DNA of 49,510 nucleotides from Clostridia bacterium (GTDB lineage Bacteria > Bacillota > Clostridia > Lachnospirales > Lachnospiraceae), in the NCBI GenBank assembly GCA_910575725.1, contig CAJTFE010000037.1:1-49510 (forward strand), written 5' to 3'. This document shows positions 34,515 to 43,344 of this stretch, in pieces. The notes under the pieces are model-generated. The model made no database searches, was not told the origin of the DNA, and worked only from the letters and a program-made list of their open reading frames with translations. Positions within the stretch are counted from its first letter, which is position 1, and every line of letters starts with the position of its first letter. A program made the position numbers and the translations under genes.

Positions 34515-34577
34515 GTCCATACATGCCCAAAAGGGCTGTCTCCCAGGCAGGTTTCTGCCATTTACGATAGTATGGAC
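34515..34577 (-). other. Multibranched RNA fold before the BofC-like gene
   Basis: A perfect 8-base closing stem GTCCATAC/GTATGGAC (34515-34522 with 34570-34577) encloses two hairpins: GGCAG/CTGCC and GCCC/GGGC. The fold sits between the spoVB stop and the AAAGGAGG of the next gene. It shares GACAGCCC and GGGCATG with unit 1 of the parE leader repeat, suggesting one family. Confidence 0.5.
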
Positions 34578-34596
34578 AAAAAAGGAAGATCTTATC

Positions 34597-36267
34597 TTAC
34601 AAAAGATGCATTTTTTTCAAGATACGCACCAGAACATGGCCTTTGGGAAAGGCTGCAAGCTCCTGTTCCGTAATTCCACGAAGGATCAGCATAAAAAAGC
34701 CATAGATAAAGACGGCCAGGATAATGCATACCACCGCAGTAAATCGCACTCCAATCAAGTCCTCCAGAGGGATGGACACAAGCCAGCAGGTTAACCCCAT
34801 AATCGTAGAGGACACAACAGGAATGACAAAGGTGCGCACCAGCTCCTGCCGGTAGCGCAGGTGCCTGCGGATAGCCAGCCCGTTCAGAATGCACATCATC
34901 ACTGCAAAAAACAGGTAAGAGAGCACCACGCCGAATATGTGAAGCTGAAATACCTGGACAAGCACTACCATAAGCCCCAGATGCAGCGCCAGGGAAATCA
35001 AGGCGTTGCGCACCGGAATGTGCATCCGGTCAATTCCCTGAAGAATTCCGTTGGTCAGCGTGGACAGTCCGTAGAAAATCACTGCCATGGAGCCTGCCCA
35101 GAACAGCTTCGGCGCAATCGGGTCTGTATTCCAGGAAAGCAGATTCAGTATCGGCTCCGCCAGGGCCGTAAGCCCGAAGGCGCTGGGAATACAGATAAAC
35201 ATTACCATACGGATGGCCCCGTCTGTCTTTCTGCGCATCTCTTTGCGGTTTCCTTCCATCCTCGCCCTTGTCAGAGCCGGGATAGTAGACGCAGACAGCG
35301 CCGAGGCCACGGCAATGGGCACGTTGGTAAGCAGCTTGTATTTTCCTACATAAATGCCCCAGTAAACCTCAACCACAGACTTTTCCATCTTCTGCACATC
35401 CAGCATCAGATATTTAAAAAGGCCTTGATCCAGCACGCCGCTGATGTTGTAGACCGCCGTGCTTAAAATAACCGGGACAATGGTCAGAACCAGCAGCTTA
35501 AAAACCGTTCCATAGCTTTCCCGGCTTCCCGTGCGGTCCCGCTTCATCTGACGCTGCAGCACCCGGTTATACATAAGCATCACGATGATGAGAAAAATAA
35601 GGCCGGACAGGGCTCCCAGACTGGTTCCAAGGGTACTGCCGGCCGCCCCGTAGATAGGGCCGCTTCTGCCGTCCGCGATTCCCGCCTTCTCATCCAAGGA
35701 AACGCCGTACCGGAACAAAAGGCTGGCCGCCGTAATGCTCACTACCGCATTAAAAATCTGCTCAATCACCTGGGAAACCGCCGTAGGCATCATGCTCCCC
35801 ATGCCCTGGAAAAAGCCCCGCAGCACTCCCATGACAGCCAGGAAAAATACAGCCAGAGCCAGAACCTTGAGGCTCAGCTCACTCTCCGGCGTATTCAAAA
35901 GGCTTCCCGTAAAAAAGCCGGCCCCCAGATACGTCACCGCAGAGCCTGCAAGCCCCACTACAAGGGCCATATACAAGGCTCCCTTAAAAATGCGGTAAGC
36001 ATTCCGGTACTGCCCAAGGGCCGCCTTTGCCGAAACCAGCTTGGATACGGCCAGAGGCAGGCTGTAGGAGGAGATCAGCAGAATGATATTGTAGATCTCG
36101 TAGGCTGCCGAATAATAGTCGTTTCCATGATCGGTAATGATATTGGTGACAGGCAGACGATAAAGCATACCGATGATCCGGCTTAAGATCGAGGCCGCCG
36201 CCAATATACTGCCCTGCATTATGTAATTGGTGCGGTTTTTTGTCTTTGTCTTTTTCTGCCTGCTCAT
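34597..36267 (-). CDS. SpoVB-type polysaccharide flippase
   Basis: A 556-residue membrane protein of the MVF/MATE-like superfamily with about fourteen membrane segments. It starts with a basic tail and QGSILAAASILSRIIGMLYRLP, the usual opening of SpoVB and MurJ-like lipid II flippases. Arg residues in that first segment and FFQGMGSMMPTAVSQVIEQ fit the family. Role: moving lipid-linked wall precursors across the membrane, in the spore cortex (SpoVB) or vegetative wall. The start at 36267 has AAAGGG upstream; the open frame reaches 36291, touching the upstream gene. The DUF3048 lipoprotein gene ends 29 bases upstream. Confidence 0.85.
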   Translation of the reverse strand: MSRQKKTKTKNRTNYIMQGSILAAASILSRIIGMLYRLPVTNIITDHGNDYYSAAYEIYNIILLISSYSLPLAVSKLVSAKAALGQYRNAYRIFKGALYMALVVGLAGSAVTYLGAGFFTGSLLNTPESELSLKVLALAVFFLAVMGVLRGFFQGMGSMMPTAVSQVIEQIFNAVVSITAASLLFRYGVSLDEKAGIADGRSGPIYGAAGSTLGTSLGALSGLIFLIIVMLMYNRVLQRQMKRDRTGSRESYGTVFKLLVLTIVPVILSTAVYNISGVLDQGLFKYLMLDVQKMEKSVVEVYWGIYVGKYKLLTNVPIAVASALSASTIPALTRARMEGNRKEMRRKTDGAIRMVMFICIPSAFGLTALAEPILNLLSWNTDPIAPKLFWAGSMAVIFYGLSTLTNGILQGIDRMHIPVRNALISLALHLGLMVVLVQVFQLHIFGVVLSYLFFAVMMCILNGLAIRRHLRYRQELVRTFVIPVVSSTIMGLTCWLVSIPLEDLIGVRFTAVVCIILAVFIYGFFMLILRGITEQELAAFPKGHVLVRILKKMHLL

Positions 36268-36296
36268 ATCTGCCCTTTCACCGGCATGCATCCAAA

Positions 36297-37421
36297 CTAC
36301 TGAATCACTGCCTCATCCGCATAATCATTCCAGACAATGCAGACAAAGGTTTTTCCATTATTTAACACAATCTGATTGTTTTCTTTATCATAGTACCGGG
36401 CCGGCGCTCCCAGATCCCCTTCCGTATTCCAGTAGCCTTCAATCATCTTCCCGTTGGTGAACACAATACAGTCGTTGTTGTAGGACTGGCTGGCAAAATG
36501 GAGGTAATCATCCTCGTCCAGCACAACGCCGTCGCAGTACTGGAAGATCACATTGGTCACCGCCACCTGCTCTCCCGTCAGTTCATCTATATGGGGGTTG
36601 CCGTAGGTGGAGCGGTAATACTTCCGATCAGAAGCATTGTACTCAAAGGTCGCCTTCACGCCGCCGAAGCCGTTCTCGCCATGGGTTCCGCCGGGCTGGA
36701 GAAATACGGCATCCGGGTATCCCTCGTACTCTTCAATCTCTCCGTCGGCTGCAAAACGGAACTTCTCGGCGAAATCGCCCGGCATATCCATATTGTAGCC
36801 CTTTTTCTCAATGTCCTTCCAGATTCCCTCTGGAAATGCATACAGGGTATGCTCCCAGTCCTTGCCGGGACGTGAAATACGGTCGTACATATTGGCGGCC
36901 GGCTTCTTAATCCCCTTGGTTCCTCCGGACAGCACGTCAAACTCGCCGCCGTTCAGGGAATCCAAGGCATAAAATGCCTGTCCGAAATGAGCGTAAACAG
37001 CGTCAAACTCCTGTGCAAAATGAAGGAAATACAGACGGCAGCTTCGTACAGAGCCAATCCGCTCCAAGTCCTCCCAGTCCTCAAAGATTCCCATCCAGCG
37101 CGTAATCCGCTTTTCCACGGGGCACTCGTAAATTACACTGGCATTGTTCACACCGGACATAGGAAGCGCTTCCTTCTTATTGTTGAGCATGATTGCCAGG
37201 GGCCGTCTTGACGCCAGCTCCTGATCGATCCATTCGCCTGTAAAGTAGCTGCGCACCTTTCCGTCCACTACTTCCCGGCCGTCGCTGCCCTCCGAAGCCT
37301 CTGCGCTCTCCACAATCTCACTTTCCGTATCCAGGTCTTCTTCCTCTGATTTGTCTTTTCCACAGCCTGCAAAAATCAAAGCAAAAGCCAAAGTCAGAAG
37401 AAACAGCTTTCCCTTTTTCAT
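36297..37421 (-). CDS. DUF3048 (YerB-like) lipoprotein
   Basis: A 374-residue exported lipoprotein. The signal peptide ends in FAGC, followed by an acidic linker. The DUF3048 domain begins near residue 70 (RPLAIMLNNKKEALPMSGVNNASVIYE) and continues through SVRSCRLYFLHFAQEFDAVYAHFGQ to VTNVIFQYC. The Bacillus homologue YerB has no proven reaction. The start at 37421 is fixed by GGAGG. It lies 29 bases behind ybeY, so it may be part of the same transcription unit as the phoH-ybeY block. Confidence 0.88.
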   Translation of the reverse strand: MKKGKLFLLTLAFALIFAGCGKDKSEEEDLDTESEIVESAEASEGSDGREVVDGKVRSYFTGEWIDQELASRRPLAIMLNNKKEALPMSGVNNASVIYECPVEKRITRWMGIFEDWEDLERIGSVRSCRLYFLHFAQEFDAVYAHFGQAFYALDSLNGGEFDVLSGGTKGIKKPAANMYDRISRPGKDWEHTLYAFPEGIWKDIEKKGYNMDMPGDFAEKFRFAADGEIEEYEGYPDAVFLQPGGTHGENGFGGVKATFEYNASDRKYYRSTYGNPHIDELTGEQVAVTNVIFQYCDGVVLDEDDYLHFASQSYNNDCIVFTNGKMIEGYWNTEGDLGAPARYYDKENNQIVLNNGKTFVCIVWNDYADEAVIQ

Positions 37422-37450
37422 ATTGCGTCCTCCTATTCTCATTCCTGTTC

Positions 37451-37960
37451 CTAACGTAATATACGTAATATATTCAAAGAATGAAGAATGGCCTCCTGCC
37501 TTTTCTCCATTTCCTTTGCTTCCCCGGTTTCCATGTGATCGTAGCCGAACAGATGCAGCATACTGTGCGTAATCAGAAAAGCAAACTCCCGCACCTCGCC
37601 GTGCCGGTACTTTTTCGCCTGCTCACGCACCTTTTCCATGGAAATAATAATGTCGCCCAATAAAAGCTCCCCGGTATCCGGATGAAAGCAGCCGCAGGCT
37701 TCTGCCTCTGCGCAGGAAAAATCCGACGGGCTGTCATACTCCAGCATGGGAAACGACAGTACATCCGTGGCCCGATCGATATTCCGGTGCTCCCGGTTAA
37801 TCTTACGTATTCCGGCGTTGTCTGTCAAGAGCAGGCTGACTTCCGCCTCATAGGGACAGCCCTCATAATCCAGCGCCGCCTCTATCACCTTTCTGGCCAG
37901 AGCCGGAAGGTCTGTTCCCTGGATCTCTATCTTACTCTCATCTTCTAGATTGATTGTCAT
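37451..37960 (-). CDS. ybeY: Endoribonuclease YbeY
   Basis: A 169-residue metal-dependent RNase acting in 16S rRNA 3' end maturation and ribosome quality control. The zinc motif HSMLHLFGYDH is present, and NREHRNIDRATDVLSFPM and GELLLGDIIIS are typical. The start at 37960 has AAAGGA five bases before it; the frame extends to 38023 inside phoH. It overlaps the end of phoH by 23 bases, a conserved arrangement. Confidence 0.95.
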   Translation of the reverse strand: MTINLEDESKIEIQGTDLPALARKVIEAALDYEGCPYEAEVSLLLTDNAGIRKINREHRNIDRATDVLSFPMLEYDSPSDFSCAEAEACGCFHPDTGELLLGDIIISMEKVREQAKKYRHGEVREFAFLITHSMLHLFGYDHMETGEAKEMEKRQEAILHSLNILRILR

Positions 37961-38945
37961 AAGCATCCTTTCTTCTGCCCCTGCGCTCCAGAGCCTGCTC
38001 GTAGCTGTCATAAGCCTGTACAATTTTCTGAACCAGCGGATGACGCACTACGTCCTTGCTTGTCAGGGCGCAAAAGCCTATCTCTTCCACCCGGGACAGT
38101 ACCTTTAACGCCACATCCAGTCCGGAGCGCGCTCCAAAGGGCAGATCCTTCTGGCTGGAATCTCCGGTTACAATCACCTTAGACCCAAAGCCAATCCGGG
38201 TTAAAAACATCTTCATCTGGGCGGGGGTGGTATTCTGGGCCTCATCCAGGATGATATAGGCATTATCCAGAGTTCTTCCCCTCATATAAGCCAGAGGGGC
38301 CACCTCAATCAGCCCGCGCTCCATATTTTTCAGGAAGCTGTCTGCCCCCATAATCTCATAAAGGGCATCATAAAGAGGCCGCAGGTAGGGGTCTACCTTG
38401 CTCTGGAGGTCTCCCGGCAGGAATCCAAGCTTCTCCCCGGCCTCGATAGCCGGCCTCGTGAGAATGATACGGCTGACCTCATTGTTCTTAAAGGCCGTAA
38501 TGGCCATAGCCATAGCCAGGTAGGTCTTGCCCGTTCCGGCCGGCCCGGTGCCGAAGACTATCATCCGCTCCCGGATCAGATCCACATAGCGCTTCTGTCC
38601 CAGTGTCTTGGGCTTGATGGGCTTGCCGCTCATGGTGTGGCAGATGAGATCCCGGTCAATCTCCGTCAGAGCCTCCTCCTGCCCCTCCATGGAGAGAGCC
38701 AGGGCATAGTCTACATTCTGTTCCTGTATGACATTGCCCCGTCTGGAGAGAATTAACAGCTGCTCCAGAACCCGGGCAGCCTGCCTTCCCCTGTTCTCCG
38801 GCCCTAGAATCTTTACCGTCCCGTCCCTTGGAATCACGGAGACCTTCAAGGTCTGCTCAATCTTTTTCACAAATACATCAAACTGGCCGAATACATTGCG
38901 CTCATGCTCGGCCGGGATATCTATCAAGGTTTCTGCTATATTCAA
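37938..38945 (-). CDS. phoH: PhoH-like ATPase
   Basis: A 335-residue cytoplasmic ATPase. Walker A is GPAGTGKT, Walker B lies in YIILDEAQNTTP, and a KH-like domain (residues 30-75) precedes the ATPase core. PhoH proteins associate with YbeY in RNA processing. The start codon is TTG at 38945 with AGGAG upstream; no better ATG is present. It follows yqfD by 31 bases. Confidence 0.93.
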   Translation of the reverse strand: MNIAETLIDIPAEHERNVFGQFDVFVKKIEQTLKVSVIPRDGTVKILGPENRGRQAARVLEQLLILSRRGNVIQEQNVDYALALSMEGQEEALTEIDRDLICHTMSGKPIKPKTLGQKRYVDLIRERMIVFGTGPAGTGKTYLAMAMAITAFKNNEVSRIILTRPAIEAGEKLGFLPGDLQSKVDPYLRPLYDALYEIMGADSFLKNMERGLIEVAPLAYMRGRTLDNAYIILDEAQNTTPAQMKMFLTRIGFGSKVIVTGDSSQKDLPFGARSGLDVALKVLSRVEEIGFCALTSKDVVRHPLVQKIVQAYDSYEQALERRGRRKDAYDNQSRR

Positions 38946-38976
38946 ATCTTACTGCTCCTGTCCTTTTCATTCCTGC

Positions 38977-40212
38977 TTACTTTTCTTCCTGGGAAGGCGG
39001 TGAAGGGCTTTCCAGAATCTCGGCTGGCGCGCTGCTCCCAATTTCCTCCACTGCAATAATCGTTCCTACAGCTATACAGGTATTTGTGCCGACTTCTATT
39101 TTAACATTATTTTCAATAATTTGAACCCCCTTTTGTATTAAATTTTCCTGAAATTCTTCTAAATTTTCCTTTGCGATAGCTTCTGCCTCCGCCCGGCTGT
39201 AAGATTCTGTATATATTTCATACTCTTCATAGAGGGTGGTGCCAAATGCCAGGGGCAGGTAAAAGTTCTCGGTAAGCTTTAGAGGGTACTCGGTATTGAG
39301 GGCGCTGAAGCGTTCAAAATTCGGCTTCAGATTGAGGGAAAGGGTTTTCTGGCCCAGCTTTGCATAGAAGCCGTGACGCTTTTTTCCCGTGGGATGCCGG
39401 ACCTCATGGGACAGGACAAACTCGTCGTAATAGGTGTAGGTGGTTCTGGCATATACATCCGCGTCTGCGGCCGTATACTGGTAACCCGCCACCTCGCCGC
39501 TGTCATTTAAAATGTCAATCCGCCCCTGCACCAGGAGCTGTCCCTGTTCCACCTCGTCTCCAACCTGGATCTGGGACACGCCGCTGCGGACGAGGACGCT
39601 TGTGATAATGCCCTCCCTGGCCGCCGTGATATCCTGGGGCTCTTCGGACTTGGCTTCCTCTGTTACGGGCATGCTGTCCATATTTTCCCGGATGCGGATG
39701 AGAAGCCTTGTTCCCTTGATCTCTGCGGAAACCCAGATAATGTCCGGAAACTGGATACGGATCATGGACTGGATCTCCTTACAGTCCACCTGGCTTTTTT
39801 TCATGCCGTGGACGATATGCTCGGATTCCAGGTAGTCCAGAATCACGTTGGTGGTTCTGGAATAGTTCCCTTCAATATGAATGTTCCAGATGAATAAGGA
39901 CATGGTGTACAAAAATGCAATGCACAGGAGGATCCCCGCCACGAACATTTTCCGGTTCCGGTAACGGTGCAAAAAAAAGGGAAGCCCTTGCCGCTCTGTG
40001 ACCAGAAGATGGGCTTTCGTCTTCCTTCTTAAGGGCTTAAGCCTCCGAAAATCCCGGATACTTACATTCATTTCATAACAGCCGCCTTGATTCTGCAGAT
40101 CCCAGATCTCAATGTGGTGAGCCTTGCAGAGATTTAAAAAACGCTCCGGAGAATATCCGGTCAGCCGGACACGCACATATCCGTAAAGGTAACGAAAAAA
40201 CGAAGTCAGCAA
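38977..40212 (-). CDS. yqfD: Sporulation protein YqfD
   Basis: A 411-residue membrane protein made in the mother cell under sigma-E in Bacillus. The N-terminal domain (GYVRVRLTGYSPERFLNLC) is followed by one membrane segment (about 90-110) and a large extracytoplasmic part (IWNIHIEGNYSRTTNVILDYL, then WVSAEIKGTRLLIRIREN). The start is TTG at 40212, with GGAGGT six bases upstream; it overlaps the yqfC stop by seven bases, so translation is coupled. The yqfC-yqfD-phoH-ybeY order is the same as in Bacillus. Confidence 0.93.
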   Translation of the reverse strand: MLTSFFRYLYGYVRVRLTGYSPERFLNLCKAHHIEIWDLQNQGGCYEMNVSIRDFRRLKPLRRKTKAHLLVTERQGLPFFLHRYRNRKMFVAGILLCIAFLYTMSLFIWNIHIEGNYSRTTNVILDYLESEHIVHGMKKSQVDCKEIQSMIRIQFPDIIWVSAEIKGTRLLIRIRENMDSMPVTEEAKSEEPQDITAAREGIITSVLVRSGVSQIQVGDEVEQGQLLVQGRIDILNDSGEVAGYQYTAADADVYARTTYTYYDEFVLSHEVRHPTGKKRHGFYAKLGQKTLSLNLKPNFERFSALNTEYPLKLTENFYLPLAFGTTLYEEYEIYTESYSRAEAEAIAKENLEEFQENLIQKGVQIIENNVKIEVGTNTCIAVGTIIAVEEIGSSAPAEILESPSPPSQEEK

Positions 40213-40466
40213 TATTTCACCTCCAGGATCTCTCCGGTAATCTTCATTTCGTCATTCGTATAGTAGGAAATGTACAGGCCGGCTCCGTGAATCTCCAGCT
40301 TGCAGGTCTTGGTCTGGATGCGGATCAGCTCCTCTGTATATTCAATGAGGCTCATGTAGTTTTCCACATAAGCCTCGTGTTTTCCTGTGATGGTTATAAT
40401 TGCTGCGCCGAGCATCAAATCCTTGGGCAGATTTAATGCGTCTGTCATTTCTTCCTTCCAGTTCAT
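40206..40466 (-). CDS. yqfC: Sporulation protein YqfC
   Basis: An 86-residue protein of the YabP/YqfC family: LNLPKDLMLGAAIITITGKHEAYVENY, then IRIQTKTCKLEIHGAGLYISYYTNDEMKITGEI. The family has a compact beta-rich fold and sporulation-specific expression. It starts at ATG 40466 with only a weak CGGGG before it. It ends inside the yqfD ribosome binding region. Confidence 0.9.
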   Translation of the reverse strand: MNWKEEMTDALNLPKDLMLGAAIITITGKHEAYVENYMSLIEYTEELIRIQTKTCKLEIHGAGLYISYYTNDEMKITGEILEVKYC

Positions 40467-40520
40467 TGGCCCCGGGCTTTCTTGTTTCCTTACTCTTACT
40501 ATATGCCTGGGGCGGCGATT

Positions 40521-41078
40521 CTATACCCTTTCCTGTGAATGTGATTCCCGGTACAGAATCAGGCTGAACCAGGTGACCAGGTTATTTCCGCTAAGGAAGG
40601 CGATGCCGCACTGCTCTGCAAGGCCTGTGACTAGGATTCCGTAGCCTTCCATGCATGGAAGCATCCGATCCGGAAACCGGCAGGGCGCATCCGGCCAGGC
40701 GCAGCGCTGGCAGACAGCACAGGATTCCGTAGACAGGGTCAGGGTCTCCTGCTGCTGATTTTGAAAGAGTTCTCTGATCTGATGGGTGAGCTTTTCGTGC
40801 TCCGCCCGGGTAGAGAGCAGTTCGTCCATGTTCTCTATATCGGAAACCTCCGTCATGGTGGTAAACAGGAAGCCGCCCTCGTAAGCTTCACAGCGCTTTT
40901 TGCATTCCTCCACAGTTCCCACGGCCGGAGGGCAGGACCAGGACTTTCCGTATCTGGGGCACTCGGTTCTGCAGATATGGCGCACCTCTTCCTTAAAATG
41001 GATGTCTTGGATCTGGATGAAGGCGTAGGCGCAGATGGGGTAGGCTGTGATGGCAGATTCGATAGTTTGAAGATTCAT
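40521..41078 (-). CDS. DUF2284 metal-binding protein
   Basis: A 185-residue cysteine-rich protein of the DUF2284 family. Cysteines appear in CRTECPRYGKSWSCPPAVG (the family's predicted metal or Fe-S site) and in CAVCQRCAWPDAPCRFPDRMLPC. Function is unknown. Its ATG at 41078 overlaps the rloB stop as ATGA, so it appears translationally coupled to a defence-type gene, even though its own composition matches the core genome. A GTG six bases earlier is an alternative start. I infer that the AT-rich rlo pair was inserted just before it. Confidence 0.85.
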   Translation of the reverse strand: MNLQTIESAITAYPICAYAFIQIQDIHFKEEVRHICRTECPRYGKSWSCPPAVGTVEECKKRCEAYEGGFLFTTMTEVSDIENMDELLSTRAEHEKLTHQIRELFQNQQQETLTLSTESCAVCQRCAWPDAPCRFPDRMLPCMEGYGILVTGLAEQCGIAFLSGNNLVTWFSLILYRESHSQERV

Positions 41079-41722
41079 AGGCACGCCACCCCGGCTTTTT
41101 GAAATAAACCTTTTAACATGATATGTAATTGTGTATCAGGATTATCATAATAATCACTGCCCTGGGGCGTTTTATTTGGAATTCTTTTTACATCTGATGT
41201 CATTTTTTCTGCATTTGATATTGCAAACCTAATATCTTCCATACTAATTTGTTCAACAATTTTCTCTACTTGTTCTTTTTTCTTTATATTTGCCCCTTTT
41301 TTCAAACCATATACTTTTCTTAATTCATTGACATAACCATCCTGGCTTTTTACCGTCTGGGTATAGTTTTCTTTATGAAGGATCAGCCACAAATCAAAAC
41401 AATAATTTGTATATCCCAAAACTATTTGATGTTCTTTGGCCAGATCAATGGCTTCTTCATATTTTTTTGTTTTTCCATCATAATCAAATACAGAAGCCTT
41501 ATTCGTTTTTCCAATAGACTTTTTTATAGTGCGCTCTACTACACATTTGGGATCACCGCCAAATGGCTCTGCGTAATCAAATATCAAATCATGCGTTCTC
41601 TGTTCTATCATGTTTACCAATTCCTGTACTTTATTAAAATACAGACATTCCTGATTTTTACCCTCGCATCCCAGGATGCATAGCAGCTGAGGCCGCTTCG
41701 ACTTTTTTTGAGGTCGGTTCAA
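41075..41722 (-). CDS. rloB: RloB / AbiLii-like TOPRIM protein
   Basis: A 215-residue RloB family protein. The TOPRIM-type acidic residues are in LGCEGKNQECLYF (Glu20) and SVFDYDG (Asp80, Asp82), followed by the typical CFDLWLILH (108-116). RloB was first seen in restriction loci, and its close relative AbiLii belongs to the two-gene AbiL abortive-infection system. Its ATG overlaps the rloA stop as ATGA. Composition is AT-rich compared with flanks, a sign of transfer. Nuclease activity is likely by family but not shown for this protein. Confidence 0.88.
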   Translation of the reverse strand: MNRPQKKSKRPQLLCILGCEGKNQECLYFNKVQELVNMIEQRTHDLIFDYAEPFGGDPKCVVERTIKKSIGKTNKASVFDYDGKTKKYEEAIDLAKEHQIVLGYTNYCFDLWLILHKENYTQTVKSQDGYVNELRKVYGLKKGANIKKKEQVEKIVEQISMEDIRFAISNAEKMTSDVKRIPNKTPQGSDYYDNPDTQLHIMLKGLFQKAGVACL

Positions 41723-43059
41723 TCCTGCTTCGCCTCCCTTTCCAATATGTGCTTAAATGCTATCTCTAAATCCATGTGCGGCAAGGCTCCATATTTTCCG
41801 TCCAGATAATTTTTTAAAATACGCTCTTCCGGACGTAATTTATAATCAGACAAGGAGTAGATCTCGCTTACCAGATTATCTTTATCCTTTTCAACCATAA
41901 CAATCTGATCATGCCTGAGCAATTCACCATCCAGATAAATCGGATTATGTGTATTAAAAATCAATTGAGCTCCTCTTTGATTTAATTCTTTGTTGTTAAA
42001 AATCCGAATCAGAGATACCACAATTTCAAAATGCAGGGATGCATCCATTTCGTCCAAAACAATTACACCGCCTGTCTTAAGCGCATCGATAAAAGGCTGA
42101 AGCAGCCTTATTAAATGAATCGTCCCTTTTGATTCCATTAATTCAGAATCAACAATCATCCGGATAGCGTATTTTGAGTTCGCAGATTCTTCATTTTCGA
42201 AGGGAACGGTATACACCGAGCACATCGCCAGCTCATCATTTTCTGTTTCAGTAACAAAGCTGATTTCCTGATTTCCAAACTCTGCAAACCCCATGATCTC
42301 CTTTACAGAATCACTTTCAAAATACTTCCTTCCAACCTCCTTTTTCTTTTCTCCGGATGCCTGCAAAATGCGTTTTAAATCCTTCTGCCGAAAATTCATT
42401 TCATTGGCATTCATAATAACATGAAAATTTTCAAACCATTCCCGAAACTCTGAAATATAGTTTCCTGCAATCAAATTGCTGATAGCGCCTGTAACCACTA
42501 AACTTTTTTCATCTAATGACTGATTTAATTTTTTCAATAAAATCGTGGCAAAAGCTTCCTCGTTTTTTTCGATATATCCCTTTTTTACCAAACTGCTGAT
42601 TGGCATTTGAATATTATCCTTATTTGTCCTTTCAAAGATCTCATCATCATTAATATATAGATATTCTCTTATGACATCATACTTGTCAATATCTGTAAAT
42701 TCAATTCCATATCTAAATATGTTGTTTAGGGTGGCAAACACAATTTCCAGTTCCACAGGAAGAAACCAATTATAGTCTCTTATAAAAGAAAGGGTGCTGT
42801 TATAAGGAGCCAATTCTTTACAATCCAAAGTTCCTTCTGTTATCATTTTGTGCAAAATATCCATAGCTAATATAACATTAGACTTTCCGCTTGCATTCGC
42901 TCCATAAATAACAGACATCGGAAGAACACGAATCCGGTTTCCTGACACCGTTCTATTAACAATATAATCGTTGTGCGTCTTCTGCAGGCTTGACAGCATC
43001 GTAAAAACGACTTCATTCCTAAAGGATCTAAAATTTTTCAACTTAAAGTTTAGTAACAT
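41719..43059 (-). CDS. RloA / AbiLi-like AAA ATPase
   Basis: A 446-residue ABC/SMC-type ATPase. The N-terminal part MLLNFKLKNFRSFRNEVVF leads to Walker A YGANASGKSN (53-60). The C-terminal half carries Walker B GVIVLDEMDASLH (Asp335-Glu336) and a switch strand LIFNTHNP (near 370). This is the OLD/RloA type that pairs with RloB. It has its own promoter (43093-43120) and AAAGGAA upstream of the ATG. With rloB it makes a probable abortive-infection module in which the ATPase senses infection and RloB acts. That role is from family knowledge. Confidence 0.88.
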   Translation of the reverse strand: MLLNFKLKNFRSFRNEVVFTMLSSLQKTHNDYIVNRTVSGNRIRVLPMSVIYGANASGKSNVILAMDILHKMITEGTLDCKELAPYNSTLSFIRDYNWFLPVELEIVFATLNNIFRYGIEFTDIDKYDVIREYLYINDDEIFERTNKDNIQMPISSLVKKGYIEKNEEAFATILLKKLNQSLDEKSLVVTGAISNLIAGNYISEFREWFENFHVIMNANEMNFRQKDLKRILQASGEKKKEVGRKYFESDSVKEIMGFAEFGNQEISFVTETENDELAMCSVYTVPFENEESANSKYAIRMIVDSELMESKGTIHLIRLLQPFIDALKTGGVIVLDEMDASLHFEIVVSLIRIFNNKELNQRGAQLIFNTHNPIYLDGELLRHDQIVMVEKDKDNLVSEIYSLSDYKLRPEERILKNYLDGKYGALPHMDLEIAFKHILEREAKQD

Positions 43060-43092
43060 GATTCTTGTTTTTCCTTTCGAACATATATCATC

Positions 43093-43120
43093 ATTATACT
43101 ATAATATTGAATTTTATCAA
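43093..43120 (-). promoter_or_regulatory. Promoter of rloA-rloB
   Basis: Minus strand TTGATA (43115-43120), 16-base spacer, and a perfect TATAAT (43093-43098). The surrounding 43060-43200 is very AT-rich and shows no other gene. Confidence 0.75.
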
Positions 43121-43203
43121 CAATTTTATTGTCATTTATAATATACACATTTTCGTTCTCCCTATACGCACAATATCCATAGCATAATTTGAAAAATTAA
43201 TTC

Positions 43204-43232
43204 TTGTGCTGATAAAAGTTTTGTGCTATACT
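43204..43232 (+). promoter_or_regulatory. Promoter of tRNA-Ala and probably ddh
   Basis: TTGTGC (43204-43209), a 17-base spacer, then TATACT (43227-43232), about ten bases before the tRNA 5' end. It is the only promoter seen before ddh. Confidence 0.75.
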
Positions 43233-43241
43233 ATCAGCAAT

Positions 43242-43314
43242 GGGGCATTGGCGCAGCTGGGAGCGCGCCACACTGGCAGTGTGGAGGTCACGGGTTCGAA
43301 TCCCGTATGCTCCA
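43242..43314 (+). tRNA. tRNA-Ala (anticodon GGC)
   Basis: Full cloverleaf: acceptor arms GGGGCAT and ATGCTCC with the alanine identity pair G3-U70, anticodon stem CCACA/TGTGG with loop CTGGCAG (anticodon GGC), T arm GGTTCGAATCC, discriminator A. The CCA end is not encoded. The ddh ribosome binding site begins 17 bases downstream, with no terminator between. Confidence 0.95.
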
Positions 43315-43344
43315 TTATTTTTATTGAAAAAAGGAGACGACGCT

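Noticed and set aside
43240..43344. N-terminal extension of ddh
   Set aside because: The extra codons are the tRNA-Ala sequence; a proper AAGGAG precedes the ATG at 43345.
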